This document shows, piece after piece, positions 1-8,812 of a stretch of 64,000 bases of DNA. How positions within the stretch are numbered: position 1 is the stretch's first letter; every line of letters starts with the position of its first letter. Both the position numbers and the translations under genes were made by a program. The notes below the pieces were generated by a model that was given only the letters and a program-made list of their open reading frames with translations, made no database searches and was not told the origin of the DNA. The stretch is from the NCBI RefSeq assembly GCF_019904155.1, contig NZ_JAHCMB010000049.1, positions 42,606-106,605 of the forward strand. The letters run 5' to 3'. This DNA comes from Paenibacillus sinensis. Its GTDB lineage: Bacteria > Bacillota > Bacilli > Paenibacillales > Paenibacillaceae.

Positions 1-2
1 AT

Positions 3-947
3 GTTAACCGGCTGTATGTCATTGAAGACGGTCATGTATTCCTCGAGAAGGAGATCAAAAGCCTTGGCTTCGATGTCATCGGGGAGAGCCTGTTCCCCAA
101 ATTTCCGGAATCCACATGCTTCAGCCCCGAACTGATATCCGAGAAGCTGGGTTCAACCGAAGTCAGCGTACACCCGATCCAGGATGTTCCCTTCCGTCTG
201 CCGATGAATTGTGCCGGCTGCTCCCATTTATTCGTCTATCACATTCTGAAGAAGCATCGAATCGAGGCTTCAACCGATGTGACCTGCGGCGGGATCGGCG
301 TCTTCCCGCATATTGGCGCATTCAATAACGCGAAGCATATGGGTTCCTCCATCGGGATGGCCCACGGTGTTAACGTGATGAATCAGGGACATGGAGAGCG
401 GAAGTATGTTGCGGTCATAGGGGATGGCGGATTCTGGGCGACCGGAATTAACGGGATGATCAACATGGTCTACAACTCGGCTAACTCCACGGTCATTATT
501 GTAGATAATCAATGCATTGCGATGACGGGAGGCCAGAGCCTTCCTTCCGGCGATTTCGGAGCCCATTATAATCCGGAGAATCGTCTGAATATTGCCGAGA
601 TGTGCCGGGCGATCGGAATTCGTGATATCCATACAGTTGATGCCTATGATCTTGAGGAATTGGAAGCTGCGGTGCTTGGCGCCGTCAACTCACAAGGAAG
701 CGCGGTCGTCATCGTGCAGAAGCCTTGTCTGTTGAAAATCAAGCCGGATCGGTCCGTATCCGGGCATATTGAGCAGAGCAAATGCGTTCATTGCAAAAGC
801 TGTCTGCAGCTCGGTTGTCTCGCATTGGAAATTAAAGCAACGGATCAGGGCGAAGAGATTCAAATCAACGAAAATCTGTGCGTTGGCTGCAAATTATGCG
901 CCGCAGCCTGCAAAAGCGAGGCGATAAGCTATGAGCGCTCCGGATAA
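3..947 (+). CDS. iorA: Indolepyruvate:ferredoxin oxidoreductase alpha subunit, 5' truncated by window edge
   Basis: The frame is open from the window start, so this is the C-terminal ~314 residues of a protein normally about 600 long. The family oxidatively decarboxylates aryl-pyruvates (from Trp, Phe, Tyr) to aryl-acetyl-CoA, passing electrons to ferredoxin in the cytoplasm. Visible are the thiamine-diphosphate segment (NCAGC, then CGGIG, then GDGGFWATGINGM) and two C-terminal [4Fe-4S] motifs, CVHCKSC with a following Cys, and CVGCKLCAAAC. The stop lies inside the start of iorB (17-bp overlap), so the two subunits are translationally coupled. In-frame sequence upstream of the first ATG at 204 matches the family too, so that ATG is internal. 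Confidence 0.9.
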   Translation, partial: VNRLYVIEDGHVFLEKEIKSLGFDVIGESLFPKFPESTCFSPELISEKLGSTEVSVHPIQDVPFRLPMNCAGCSHLFVYHILKKHRIEASTDVTCGGIGVFPHIGAFNNAKHMGSSIGMAHGVNVMNQGHGERKYVAVIGDGGFWATGINGMINMVYNSANSTVIIVDNQCIAMTGGQSLPSGDFGAHYNPENRLNIAEMCRAIGIRDIHTVDAYDLEELEAAVLGAVNSQGSAVVIVQKPCLLKIKPDRSVSGHIEQSKCVHCKSCLQLGCLALEIKATDQGEEIQINENLCVGCKLCAAACKSEAISYERSG

Positions 948-1542
948 AGGAAGTTACCTCATTTGCGGATTGGGAGGTCAGGGAATCGGCCTGTTCGGCA
1001 AAATACTCGGCGAATACTACACCCATCATGGATACGAGATCAAAATCTCGGATGTAATGGGACTTGGACAACGGGGAGGGAGCGTTGAATGCCATTTCAG
1101 GTACTCGACAGAACGCATCTACTCTCCGCTTATTCCATTCGGTACAGCAGAGGCGCTCATTTCTTTTGAACAGATCGAGACGCTGCGCAATGCGCATTAT
1201 CTGAAGAAGGAGGGACGGATTATCAGCAGCACGTATGAATTGAGTCCGCCAACGGTCAATACGAGGCTTCAGGCTGATGTTCAGGGCAGCGCACGCGAAT
1301 CCATTCAACGATTAGGTTTCCCGGTCCGGTTTATTGACGATGCGGAAATCGACCGGGCCGATCCGGAGTTCAACCGTGTGCGCAATATGATCGCTTTGGC
1401 TGTGCTCGCGGAACAGATGGAGCTGGATATCCAGAGCTTGATTGAATTGCTTAAGAACAATATTTCTCCCTCGTATCTTCAATTGAATCTGAGAGCTTTT
1501 GAATATGGGAGACAGTTATTTGAAAGAACGACAGCATACTAA
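931..1542 (+). CDS. iorB: Indolepyruvate:ferredoxin oxidoreductase beta subunit
   Basis: This 203-residue protein is the gamma-type subunit of the 2-oxoacid:ferredoxin oxidoreductase superfamily and pairs with IorA. The N-terminal GxGGQGI motif (CGLGGQGIGLFGKIL) and the segment SDVMGLGQRGGSV are typical of IorB. Length matches the family (about 190-205). The start overlaps the iorA 3' end, and an MFS exporter follows after about 20 bp, so it sits within an operon that continues into two AlsD-like genes. The product of the complex would be indoleacetyl-CoA or phenylacetyl-CoA; the neighbours suggest a dedicated pathway rather than housekeeping fermentation, but that is inference. Confidence 0.9.
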   Translation: MSAPDKGSYLICGLGGQGIGLFGKILGEYYTHHGYEIKISDVMGLGQRGGSVECHFRYSTERIYSPLIPFGTAEALISFEQIETLRNAHYLKKEGRIISSTYELSPPTVNTRLQADVQGSARESIQRLGFPVRFIDDAEIDRADPEFNRVRNMIALAVLAEQMELDIQSLIELLKNNISPSYLQLNLRAFEYGRQLFERTTAY

Positions 1543-1562
1543 CTGCCAGATGAGGTGATGAA

Positions 1563-2786
1563 GTGAAGCATTCAGCTTCAGAGATGCGGATTATTTCGTT
1601 ATTGGTTTTTTTGGTTCCTTTTCTAATGGGACTTGGGGTCGATTTATATGTGCCTTCTCTGCCCTCGCTCGTATCTTTTTATCATAGCGATACCGGAACC
1701 GTTCAGCGGAGCATCAGCCTGTATATGCTGGGATATGGTGTGGGGCAGATGGTGCTTGGAATTCTCTCGGATCGTTATGGGCGTAGAAAAATATTGCTCG
1801 GAAGCTCATTGAGCTACGGGATCATCAGTTTGATCTGTATCAGCTCGCCGACAATTCAGGTGCTTAATCTGTGCCGGCTCATTCAGGGCTTAAGCGTAGG
1901 CGGCATGGCGGTTGTGGGCCGGGCGATGGTCGTGGATTGCTACAAAGGCAAAGAGTTGGCCAAAGCAACGAATTACTTCGGGTTAAGCTGGTCGCTTGGC
2001 CCGATCATCGGCCCATTTATCGGCGGCTATTTTGAAGAATATTTAAGCTGGAAAGCCGACTTCTATTTCTTTGGCTTGTACGGCCTGATTATTTTTGGTT
2101 TGGCCCTGGCCCGGCTGCCGGAAACTAACCAAAATCTGGTTAAGCTGAATGTGAAAGTCACGCTCGCGAACATCGGAAAGATTATTCGTGACCCGGTATT
2201 CATGGGAATGACGATCATCGGCGGATTCGGTTACGCGTCGGTAGTGCTGTTCAACACGATGGGGCCTTTTCTCATCCAGAATGTTCTTGGCTATTCATCC
2301 GTGATTTACGGCTATATTGCGCTGGTGCTGGGAGCTTCTTATTTCTTGGGGTCGATTGGCAATCGGTTCAGCGTGGGCCGTTATCCCATCATGACTTTAT
2401 TGATCTTTGGATTGTCCAGTGCGTTGATTTTCAGCCTGATCATGGTATTGATTGAGTTCGCGGGAGGCGTGAGTCTTCCCGGAACGGTGATTCCGGTGCT
2501 GCTGATCGTCTTTGTCTGCGGTTTTATCGTCCCCAATACGTTAGCGCGATCAATGGAACTGTTTGCCCATCTGGCGGGTACGGCAAGTTCCTTGTTCGGC
2601 TCTCTGTCGGGTGTCATCGTATCGCTCGTCACAACATTCGCCAGCCATTTGAAGGTTGATTCCCAGCTTCCGATGTCGTTCACGTACAGCGGACTGATGC
2701 TCATTTCGATCCTGATGTTTGGTGTCTGCCATTATGTTGATAAGCTGCCGGCCGGCAAAAAAAAGGGGGAGAAATTGCATGTATGA
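1563..2786 (+). CDS. MFS transporter, Bcr/CflA drug-efflux type
   Basis: A 407-residue inner-membrane proton antiporter with about 12 hydrophobic segments. The loop after helix 2 reads LSDRYGRRKILLGSS, the MFS motif A, and the region GPIIGPFIGGYFEE corresponds to the antiporter motif C. The start is GTG at 1563, preceded by GAGGTGA. The stop overlaps the next gene by 8 bp, so it is co-translated with the first AlsD-like gene. Its place between iorB and the AlsD-like pair suggests it exports a product of that cluster; the substrate cannot be read from the sequence. Confidence 0.8.
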   Translation: MKHSASEMRIISLLVFLVPFLMGLGVDLYVPSLPSLVSFYHSDTGTVQRSISLYMLGYGVGQMVLGILSDRYGRRKILLGSSLSYGIISLICISSPTIQVLNLCRLIQGLSVGGMAVVGRAMVVDCYKGKELAKATNYFGLSWSLGPIIGPFIGGYFEEYLSWKADFYFFGLYGLIIFGLALARLPETNQNLVKLNVKVTLANIGKIIRDPVFMGMTIIGGFGYASVVLFNTMGPFLIQNVLGYSSVIYGYIALVLGASYFLGSIGNRFSVGRYPIMTLLIFGLSSALIFSLIMVLIEFAGGVSLPGTVIPVLLIVFVCGFIVPNTLARSMELFAHLAGTASSLFGSLSGVIVSLVTTFASHLKVDSQLPMSFTYSGLMLISILMFGVCHYVDKLPAGKKKGEKLHV

Positions 2787-3540
2787 GCCGAAAGCCGCGA
2801 ACCGGGAATTAAGTCTGGTGCTGGGGGATCTGGATACCGTTTATCAAGTGTCGACCTATGGCGCCGTGTTCGCGGGCGTATTGGACGGGTTTGTGCCTTT
2901 GAAGGAATTGAGCAAATGGGGAGACTTCGGCATTGGCAGCATTACGGGACTCCATGGCGAAATCGCCATTCTGGACGGTATCCTCCATCATTTTGATGAA
3001 TATGGGCAGACCCGTTCCATCGACCGAGAGGACCAAACGCCCAAAATGCTCGTTTCCTTTTTCAAAAGTGATCAGATTGTTCCTTTGCACACAGCGGCCA
3101 CCTACGAGGAGACGAAGTCTGCGATCGAGCAGGCGCTGCCCACAGCCAACATCATGTATGCGATCAAGATCGAGGGTCTTTTCGAAGTATTGCGGACCAA
3201 ATGTTATCCTGCCCAGCCGAAGCCGTATCCCAAAGGGATCAACACCGCTTTATCCAAGCATGTCAGAACGTATCATAACGAGCGCGGAACGCTGGTTGGC
3301 TATCTTATGCCGGAGCATCTTGGCGAGATTTCCGGACTAAGCTATCATTTTCACTTCATTACACAGGATGGCAAATACGGAGGTCATATGATTGATTTTA
3401 CACTGATTGACGGAACTGCCTATCTGGATTACAAGCATACGTTGCGGCTCATTCTTCCCAGCGATGAGGAGTACTACCAAGCCGATTTATCCGAGACGAT
3501 GAACATCCTTCAACAGGTCGTGGACATCTCTCTGCAATAA
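2779..3540 (+). CDS. Acetolactate decarboxylase-like protein, first paralog
   Basis: A 253-residue cytoplasmic protein of the AlsD/BudA family, which decarboxylates (S)-2-acetolactate to (R)-acetoin. The zinc ligands are present as H190, H192 and H203 (YHFHF followed by GGHMID), and the active-site Glu as E61 in GLHGE. By eye the catalytic Arg (Arg145 in the Brevibacillus enzyme) is Lys141 and the C-terminal catalytic Glu is Asp249, so both charged residues are conservatively replaced. I chose the ATG at 2779 over an upstream in-frame ATG at 2719 because AAAAAGGGGGA lies just before it and length then matches AlsD (about 255). It overlaps the upstream transporter by 8 bp. The substrate may be a different 2-hydroxy-3-keto acid. 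Confidence 0.8.
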   Translation: MYEPKAANRELSLVLGDLDTVYQVSTYGAVFAGVLDGFVPLKELSKWGDFGIGSITGLHGEIAILDGILHHFDEYGQTRSIDREDQTPKMLVSFFKSDQIVPLHTAATYEETKSAIEQALPTANIMYAIKIEGLFEVLRTKCYPAQPKPYPKGINTALSKHVRTYHNERGTLVGYLMPEHLGEISGLSYHFHFITQDGKYGGHMIDFTLIDGTAYLDYKHTLRLILPSDEEYYQADLSETMNILQQVVDISLQ

Positions 3541-3582
3541 ATGCCAGTGTAAGGCGAAGAATCCGATGGAGGAGGGGTTTAG

Positions 3583-4365
3583 ATGAAGAACGGTCATAAT
3601 GTGGAGTTTCGCAATACGGATGTGTATACGCAAATCAATACAACAGCGGCGTTAGTTGCGGGCGTAATGGAGACAGAGTTTACAATTCGCGATCTGAGTG
3701 AGTGGGGAGATTTCGGGCTGGGCTGCACGAAGGGGATGCAGGAGTCGGTTCTGCTGCTGGATAATCAGACCTATGTCAATAAAGTGGTCAAAGACGATCA
3801 GAAGATCGGGTTGTTTCTGCTGGCCTTCTTCGAGGAGACCAATCCTGTAAGACTTCAACAGACGATGGACCTGAATGATTTGAGAGCTTATATTGATTCG
3901 GCATTGCCGACTCCCAATATCATGTACGCCGTGAAATGCAAAGGCAAGTTCGAATCCATTCAAACGTCTATTCCCTTATCGTTTCAGAAGCCGTATCCGC
4001 GTGTCGTTCCCGAGATGACAGACCAGTCCATCAATGTTGAAGTGGAAAATATCAGCGGCACCATCATTGCCTTCTGGCTCCCGTCATTTTTGTCAGGGAT
4101 CAACGGTGGAGCGGGAGGGCTGCACGCGCATTTCATCAGCGATGACCGGAAATTTATGGGCCATGTGATCGATTGCAAAATGACAGAAGGCGTACTGTGG
4201 ATCGATGCCAAGCATCAGCTGAATCTTCAGCTTCCGAAAGCTGATCCCGCTTACTATGAAGTGGACCTGAATGGAAATGAGGCCATGTCCAGACGGGTGT
4301 CGGAATGGATCAAGGAAGGCATTGGAGGCAAAGAAATCCTACCTGGGGCCACTATAAAAGCGTGA
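3583..4365 (+). CDS. Acetolactate decarboxylase-like protein, second paralog
   Basis: A 260-residue paralog of the preceding gene, 42 bp downstream with a GGAGGAGGGG ribosome site. The three zinc histidines are kept (H181, H183, H194 in LHAHF and MGHVID), as is the active-site Glu (E54), and the shared framework includes WGDFGLG and the PNIMYAVK segment. The position of the catalytic Arg is Ser129 by eye, a non-conservative change. Two side-by-side divergent copies are unusual because AlsD is normally single and paired with acetolactate synthase AlsS, which is absent here. It could be a partner subunit, a second enzyme, or a binding protein. A terminator follows, closing the operon. Confidence 0.75.
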   Translation: MKNGHNVEFRNTDVYTQINTTAALVAGVMETEFTIRDLSEWGDFGLGCTKGMQESVLLLDNQTYVNKVVKDDQKIGLFLLAFFEETNPVRLQQTMDLNDLRAYIDSALPTPNIMYAVKCKGKFESIQTSIPLSFQKPYPRVVPEMTDQSINVEVENISGTIIAFWLPSFLSGINGGAGGLHAHFISDDRKFMGHVIDCKMTEGVLWIDAKHQLNLQLPKADPAYYEVDLNGNEAMSRRVSEWIKEGIGGKEILPGATIKA

Positions 4366-4430
4366 TAAGATAAGCTATACTGAGGTTAGTTTTTTACTTG
4401 GTGCTTTTTTCCATCTATTGATGGGGCGGA

Positions 4431-4468
4431 AATAGACCGTGATCCTGGCCAGGGCGGTCTATTTTTTT
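4431..4468 (+). terminator. Intrinsic terminator of the iorAB/AlsD-like operon
   Basis: AATAGACCG (4431-4439) pairs perfectly with CGGTCTATT (4455-4463), followed by a run of seven T. It lies 65 bp after the second AlsD-like gene. Confidence 0.85.
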
Positions 4469-4523
4469 ACATATTGAGATGACAATTTCAGGTAAGAACA
4501 ATGATTAAGGAGCGGGATCGAAG

Positions 4524-5102
4524 TTGAATATCGAAAATACTTACATATACATGATCAGACATGGAGAATCGCCAAAAACCGAAGGAAATGAAAGAACCCG
4601 TGGCTTAAGTGAGAAAGGTAGACTTGATTCGGAGAGAATAATAGAACTTTTGAAGGACGAGAGAATCACTGGCTTCGTATCAAGTCCCTATAAGAGAGCT
4701 GTTATGACGATAGAGGGATTAGCCCAATTTTGCGGGCAAGAAGTATCTGTAATCGAGGATTTGAAAGAGTTCATGTTCTCAACCGAAGACAAAATAGTTG
4801 GAGATCAAGAAGTATACGCCATTGTAAGATCAATGTTTGAAACTCCTGACTATGTACCTCCACTGGGTGAGTCCATGACAGAGTGTCAGCAACGATCGGT
4901 GGCCGCATTGAAAGAAATACTAACCCTGTACAAAGGACAAAGAGTAGCTATCGGAACTCATGGTCTTGTTATGACTTTAATGATGAACCACTTCGATAAC
5001 CAGTATGGATACGAGTTCTTAATGAACACTTCCAAACCGGATATTTACAGGATGGAATTCGATGAGGACAGATTAGTTAACAGTTACAGAATATGCTTGT
5101 AG
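4524..5102 (+). CDS. Histidine phosphatase (phosphoglycerate mutase-like)
   Basis: A 192-residue cytoplasmic protein of the histidine phosphatase superfamily. The catalytic RHGE motif is at residues 12-15 (MIRHGES), SSPYKRAVMT holds the second conserved Arg, and GTHGLVM supplies the second catalytic His near residue 148. The substrate is not predictable; members range from phosphoglycerate mutases to broad phosphatases. Start is TTG at 4524 with AAGGAG about 11 bases upstream. This gene and the next few are visibly more AT-rich than their surroundings, a possible sign of acquisition. Confidence 0.8.
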   Translation: MNIENTYIYMIRHGESPKTEGNERTRGLSEKGRLDSERIIELLKDERITGFVSSPYKRAVMTIEGLAQFCGQEVSVIEDLKEFMFSTEDKIVGDQEVYAIVRSMFETPDYVPPLGESMTECQQRSVAALKEILTLYKGQRVAIGTHGLVMTLMMNHFDNQYGYEFLMNTSKPDIYRMEFDEDRLVNSYRICL

Positions 5103-5128
5103 AGAATCTGAAAAAAGGGGGATTCTAG

Positions 5129-5686
5129 GTGATCAATGATGTGTACACCATGATTTCAAAATTGGCAACGCCCAGGCTGGCTATATTGTTGTGTTTAGCA
5201 TTTATTTCTCTCTACATCTTGCTGAATTTTATCCTGGGTGTCCCCCAACTCAAACAGTTATCCGGCGGAATCGGAGTCATAGATTCGACCTTTAATTATT
5301 CCGCGGACAAAGTCTACACAATGATCGAAGCCTACGGACCCCAAGGGAGAAAAATCCATATCGCACTGGAAGTCGTTGATTTCATCTTTCCGCTTATTTA
5401 CAGTTTGTTTTTCAGCTTGACTGTTACCCTGATCCTTCGGCACATGTTCCCCCTTAATACGTTTACGCAGACGATATGTCTCCTGCCGTTATTGATCATT
5501 GTGTTTGAATATGTGGAGAACATAGGGGTATTAGCAATGTTAGTTTCATATCCAAGAAGGTTGGAAGTACTTGCTGTCATAACAAATGTTGCTACCCTAT
5601 TGAAAACACTGGTGACGGTATACTCCCTATTTGCAGTACTTGCAGGCGCTTTGTCCTATTTTCTGAAAAAGTATGTAATTTACTGA
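5129..5686 (+). CDS. Unrecognised four-helix membrane protein
   Basis: A 185-residue protein I do not recognise. It has about four hydrophobic segments: near residues 18-38 (LAILLCLAFISLYILLNFIL), 87-107, 115-137 and 155-178. The stretch between helices 1 and 2 is extracytoplasmic or cytosolic and contains YGPQGRK. Start is GTG at 5129 after AAAAAAGGGGG. It is 26 bp behind the histidine phosphatase gene, so the two may be co-transcribed. No catalytic motif is visible. Confidence 0.6.
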   Translation: MINDVYTMISKLATPRLAILLCLAFISLYILLNFILGVPQLKQLSGGIGVIDSTFNYSADKVYTMIEAYGPQGRKIHIALEVVDFIFPLIYSLFFSLTVTLILRHMFPLNTFTQTICLLPLLIIVFEYVENIGVLAMLVSYPRRLEVLAVITNVATLLKTLVTVYSLFAVLAGALSYFLKKYVIY

Positions 5687-5838
5687 ATCATAATCGCTAG
5701 GAGTCCGGATTCACATAATAGCTGCCCGCTAACATTGGGTCAAATGAAGGATTATTGTGGAACAATATTGAAATGGTAATAGATCGGGAGCGCTTTCTTT
5801 CCCGTAGAGAGTTTTGACGATGTTCTTGGGAGGTTTAC

Positions 5839-6639
5839 ATGCTAGAGTTAGCGCCAGAAGACTATTATAAAGTCAAACCCTTACTTGAAGGCGGACATCC
5901 ATATCCGGAGATTATCTCAATCATCGAGCATACTAATCCCGGTTGGATTTATATTGATCAAGCGCCTGAACCCAGAAGTGCATTGGTATGGAGTAAGGGC
6001 ATGCAAGGATTTTATCTCATTGGGGATCACAGCAATCATACATTTATCAGTTCGCTGGACAAATTTATTTCGACGGATATTGAATTGAAGATGAGGGAGC
6101 AGTCCTTACACCATTTTGAGGTGTCGGGTCATCACAATGACTGGGATTATGAAGCTCTGTTCCCTTCAAGAAAGCTGTACCCGTTTGAACAGTTGGTCTT
6201 CAAATCATTTAATAAACCTGGTGAAATCACTAAAAGGGTGTTCAATACCATCAATCTCAAACAACCGGATTGAGAGAACGGGGATTTCAATAATAAAGAT
6301 TTCATTCAAGATCACATTCATTTGTTCTGGTCTTCATCAGAGGCTTTTCGGAACAAAGGCTTTGGCTTCGCAGCAGTTGATGGATCGGAAATCATTGGAG
6401 TCTGTTACTCCAGTTTTGTGACAGCAGATACTCATGCAATCGGGATTGAAACGGTCGATCGTTATCAGAACAGGGGAGTGGGAACGTATTTAGCGACCTT
6501 GTTAGTGGAAGAGATACGGAATCATGGATTTATCCCCTATTGGGATTGCTCGCTCGATAATGAAGGATCGCGAAAGCTGGCAACGCGTTTAGGATTTCAG
6601 CAGATTTATCGATACCAATGTACAGCATTTGAAATCTAA
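5839..6639 (+). pseudogene. GNAT acetyltransferase interrupted by an in-frame stop
   Basis: Two pieces lie in the same frame: 5839-6273 (144 residues, ending NLKQPD) and 6274-6639, which reads ENGDFNNKDF and continues into FRNKGFGFAAVDG. The second half carries the acetyl-CoA site (QNRGVGTYLATLLVEE) and the WDCSLDNEGSRKLATRLGF ending of a two-part GNAT family about 265 residues long. A single TGA at 6271-6273 separates them. The junction also seems to lack about 10-20 residues normally found between the halves, so a small deletion may accompany the stop. A sequencing error or a nonsense mutation would both explain it. Start ATG at 5839 has GGGAGG just upstream. Confidence 0.7.
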
Positions 6640-6660
6640 CTTGATCGAAGGTGATTTCTT

Positions 6661-7134
6661 TTGAAGATTGAGTATGTGGTGACAGACCTAACCTCACTCG
6701 CATTAATCCAACCCTTATGGGAGCGGCTTAGGGATCATCATGCTTCATTGTCGGACCACTTTTCGGAGCAGCTATCAAGAAATACATTCGAAGCACGGTC
6801 GCGAGACCTGCTCGACAAATCGAAACAAGGACAGTTAAAGATCATTATTGCCCATGATACAGATACGAAGATGGCAGTCGGATATTGTATTAGTTCGATT
6901 AATGAGGCCAGACAGGGAGAGATCGATTCGATTTACCTCCTGGATGCTTATCGGGGTGAGGGTATTGGTGATACCTTAATGCGAGAAACGCTTGATTGGT
7001 TTCAGGACAATGGAATCCGCGATATTGGCATATCCGTGCTATATGGGAATGAGCAAGTATTGAGATTTTATGCGAAATATGGATTTTATCCAAGGGCCTA
7101 TTTATTGAAGAACGGTTCGGATAAAAAGGAATAA
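6661..7134 (+). CDS. GNAT family N-acetyltransferase
   Basis: A 157-residue single-domain acetyltransferase. The CoA-binding motif A is IDSIYLLDAYRGEGIGDTLM (about residues 97-116; Y-R-G-E-G-I-G corresponds to the Q/RxxGxG/A loop), and the C-terminal strand is VLRFYAKYGFYPRAYLL. The substrate is unknown. Start is TTG at 6661 preceded by AAGGTGA. It follows the broken GNAT gene by 21 bp, so they probably formed one unit. A GGCACCT/AGGTGCC hairpin lies directly downstream. Confidence 0.8.
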   Translation: MKIEYVVTDLTSLALIQPLWERLRDHHASLSDHFSEQLSRNTFEARSRDLLDKSKQGQLKIIIAHDTDTKMAVGYCISSINEARQGEIDSIYLLDAYRGEGIGDTLMRETLDWFQDNGIRDIGISVLYGNEQVLRFYAKYGFYPRAYLLKNGSDKKE

Positions 7135-7139
7135 AACAG

Positions 7140-7172
7140 CGGCACCTCGGGGTCTTGGTAAACCAGGTGCCG
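7140..7172. terminator. Terminator-like hairpin between convergent genes
   Basis: CGGCACCT (7140-7147) pairs with AGGTGCCG (7165-7172). It lies between the GNAT gene and the oppositely oriented membrane protein. The T-tract on either strand is weak. Confidence 0.5.
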
Positions 7173-7209
7173 TTGTTGGGTGGAATTAGCCGAACGCCAG
7201 CGGATTATT

Positions 7210-7848
7210 TTATCGGAAAGAGCTGATCTTCTTGTCGGGTCGGGAGATGGGAACGATAACTTCAGGATGAGCCGGGCGACGGCCTGCCGGTTTTCGTGTG
7301 GCCAGATAAATCCGCCGAATGAGCATCACAACCACCAGCACTCCGGTCGCCGAATACATCAGCTTCATGGCCGCTGTGCCGCTGTCAGTACCTATCATGG
7401 CAGCATGTAACAACGCCAGAATGAAGGTTGGCAGCGCCATAAAGTGAATGATGCGCCATGTTCTTTTTCCAATTGACTTCATCATATCGGAGCTGAGAAT
7501 CAGGGCGAACATGAGATAGAAGGCAATGGTTCCGAGCCCCGTCCAGAATGGCTCATGCTTGGATGCAAACGGAATGACGATTTCAAAGAACGAGTATCCG
7601 ATATATTTGTCAAAGAGAAGAACCAGCCCATGAACAAGGCCGAAGAGCATGCCGAACCAGCCGGCCCATTGATGAATCAGATTGAGCTGAACTTTGCGGG
7701 CGCCTTTGGCCCAGGTCTCTCCCTGAAGCAATCCGGCGAATATCGCCGCGAAGAGCAGCATATATGAGGTTAACCCGGCCGCCCGTACGGTCGTCCAGAC
7801 GCTTAACGTGTCCGCGATATTACTGAACCAATTGTACATATCGTTCAT
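7210..7848 (-). CDS. Ferric reductase-like transmembrane protein
   Basis: A 212-residue protein with about six membrane helices resembling the ferric-reductase/YedZ-like transmembrane domain (FRD fold). Four histidines sit in two pairs suited to binding two hemes: LIHQWAG with GLVHGL (14 apart) and IIHFMAL with LLHAAM (13 apart). It has no flavin or NAD(P)H domain of its own, so it would pass electrons across the membrane to or from another protein. Its start overlaps the 3' end of apbE by 29 bp, which ties it to that flavin transferase. The basic C-terminal tail (RKPAGRRPAHPE) should be cytoplasmic. Confidence 0.75.
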   Translation of the reverse strand: MNDMYNWFSNIADTLSVWTTVRAAGLTSYMLLFAAIFAGLLQGETWAKGARKVQLNLIHQWAGWFGMLFGLVHGLVLLFDKYIGYSFFEIVIPFASKHEPFWTGLGTIAFYLMFALILSSDMMKSIGKRTWRIIHFMALPTFILALLHAAMIGTDSGTAAMKLMYSATGVLVVVMLIRRIYLATRKPAGRRPAHPEVIVPISRPDKKISSFR

Positions 7849-8791
7849 CTCCTTTCTTGTCCGCCAGGTAAAATTCCGCCATGCCGCTCAGCATTATCGA
7901 GCCGTCCTCTCGTACAGCGATTACCGCGCAGTCAGGATGCTTCTCCTTCACCCATGCGTCTCCTTGCGTCCCGCCAAGAATCAGAAAGGTCTTCGCCAGC
8001 ACCTCCGCCTGCCCAAGTGTAGGGCAAATCGCCGTCACCTGGATCAAATCCGAGCTGCAGGGCTTTCGTGTACGGGGGTCCAAAAGATGATGCATCTCTT
8101 CCCCGTCAGGTCCCGACCATCTCCGCTTGACCCGGCTGCTTGTCGCGATACCCGCTCTCGTACTGATCGAGAGTGTTGCGATATTCGCCTCCAGCTGATA
8201 GGGATCGGCTATATCGATCAAGCGCTGAGCCTCTCCCCAGACGATAATGTCGCCACCGGCATCGATGGCTCCCTGTCGTATCCCTTGGCTGCACAGCTTC
8301 TGCGCCATTTTCTCGGCGCTCCAGCCTTTGGCGAAGCCGCCCAAATCCAGCGAGTAACCGGGCTGAAGCGAGATATTGCGCAGCTCTAAATCCAGCTCCA
8401 GATAATCATCTGGAGAAATGGGGGGGAGCGGTTCCAATGCTTGAATATGGGTTGCCGTTGTGGCAGCAGCCGAATCGCCGGGATCTGGCTTGTGCAAGAG
8501 TTCGAAGCTCTCCCGATAGCCGGCATTTTCCAGCACTCTGCCCATGAACGGGTTAAAAATGCCGTCCGTCTCGCAATAATGCCTCACAGCCTCCGAGACC
8601 GCCTCAAAGAGCAGCGGAGAAGCGGCAAAGGCTCTGCCAGAAGCCTGATTGAGACGGGAGAGCTCGCTGGCCGGACGGAACCTGCTGAGCTGGGACTCGA
8701 CGGAACGGAACCACTTCTCCGCTCTAATCTCGGTTTCAGGCGGCAGCTCGTATAGGTAAAAGTCCGTGTTCATCGCTTTAAAATGTCTCAT
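7820..8791 (-). CDS. apbE: FAD:protein FMN transferase (ApbE family)
   Basis: A 323-residue member of the ApbE family, which transfers FMN from FAD to a Thr or Ser in a target protein. Diagnostic segments are DLGGFAKGWSAE, AIDAGGDIIVWG, the HHLLDPRTRKP motif and LAKTFLILG near the C terminus. There is no clear lipoprotein signal, unlike many exported ApbE proteins, so it may act in the cytoplasm or be released by another route. GGAGG lies 9 bases before the ATG at 8791. It is co-directional with a small exported protein upstream and overlaps the heme membrane protein downstream, suggesting a membrane electron-transfer module. Confidence 0.85.
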   Translation of the reverse strand: MRHFKAMNTDFYLYELPPETEIRAEKWFRSVESQLSRFRPASELSRLNQASGRAFAASPLLFEAVSEAVRHYCETDGIFNPFMGRVLENAGYRESFELLHKPDPGDSAAATTATHIQALEPLPPISPDDYLELDLELRNISLQPGYSLDLGGFAKGWSAEKMAQKLCSQGIRQGAIDAGGDIIVWGEAQRLIDIADPYQLEANIATLSISTRAGIATSSRVKRRWSGPDGEEMHHLLDPRTRKPCSSDLIQVTAICPTLGQAEVLAKTFLILGGTQGDAWVKEKHPDCAVIAVREDGSIMLSGMAEFYLADKKGDERYVQLVQ

Positions 8792-8812
8792 TCCTCAAGT
8801 CCTCCTTTCGGC

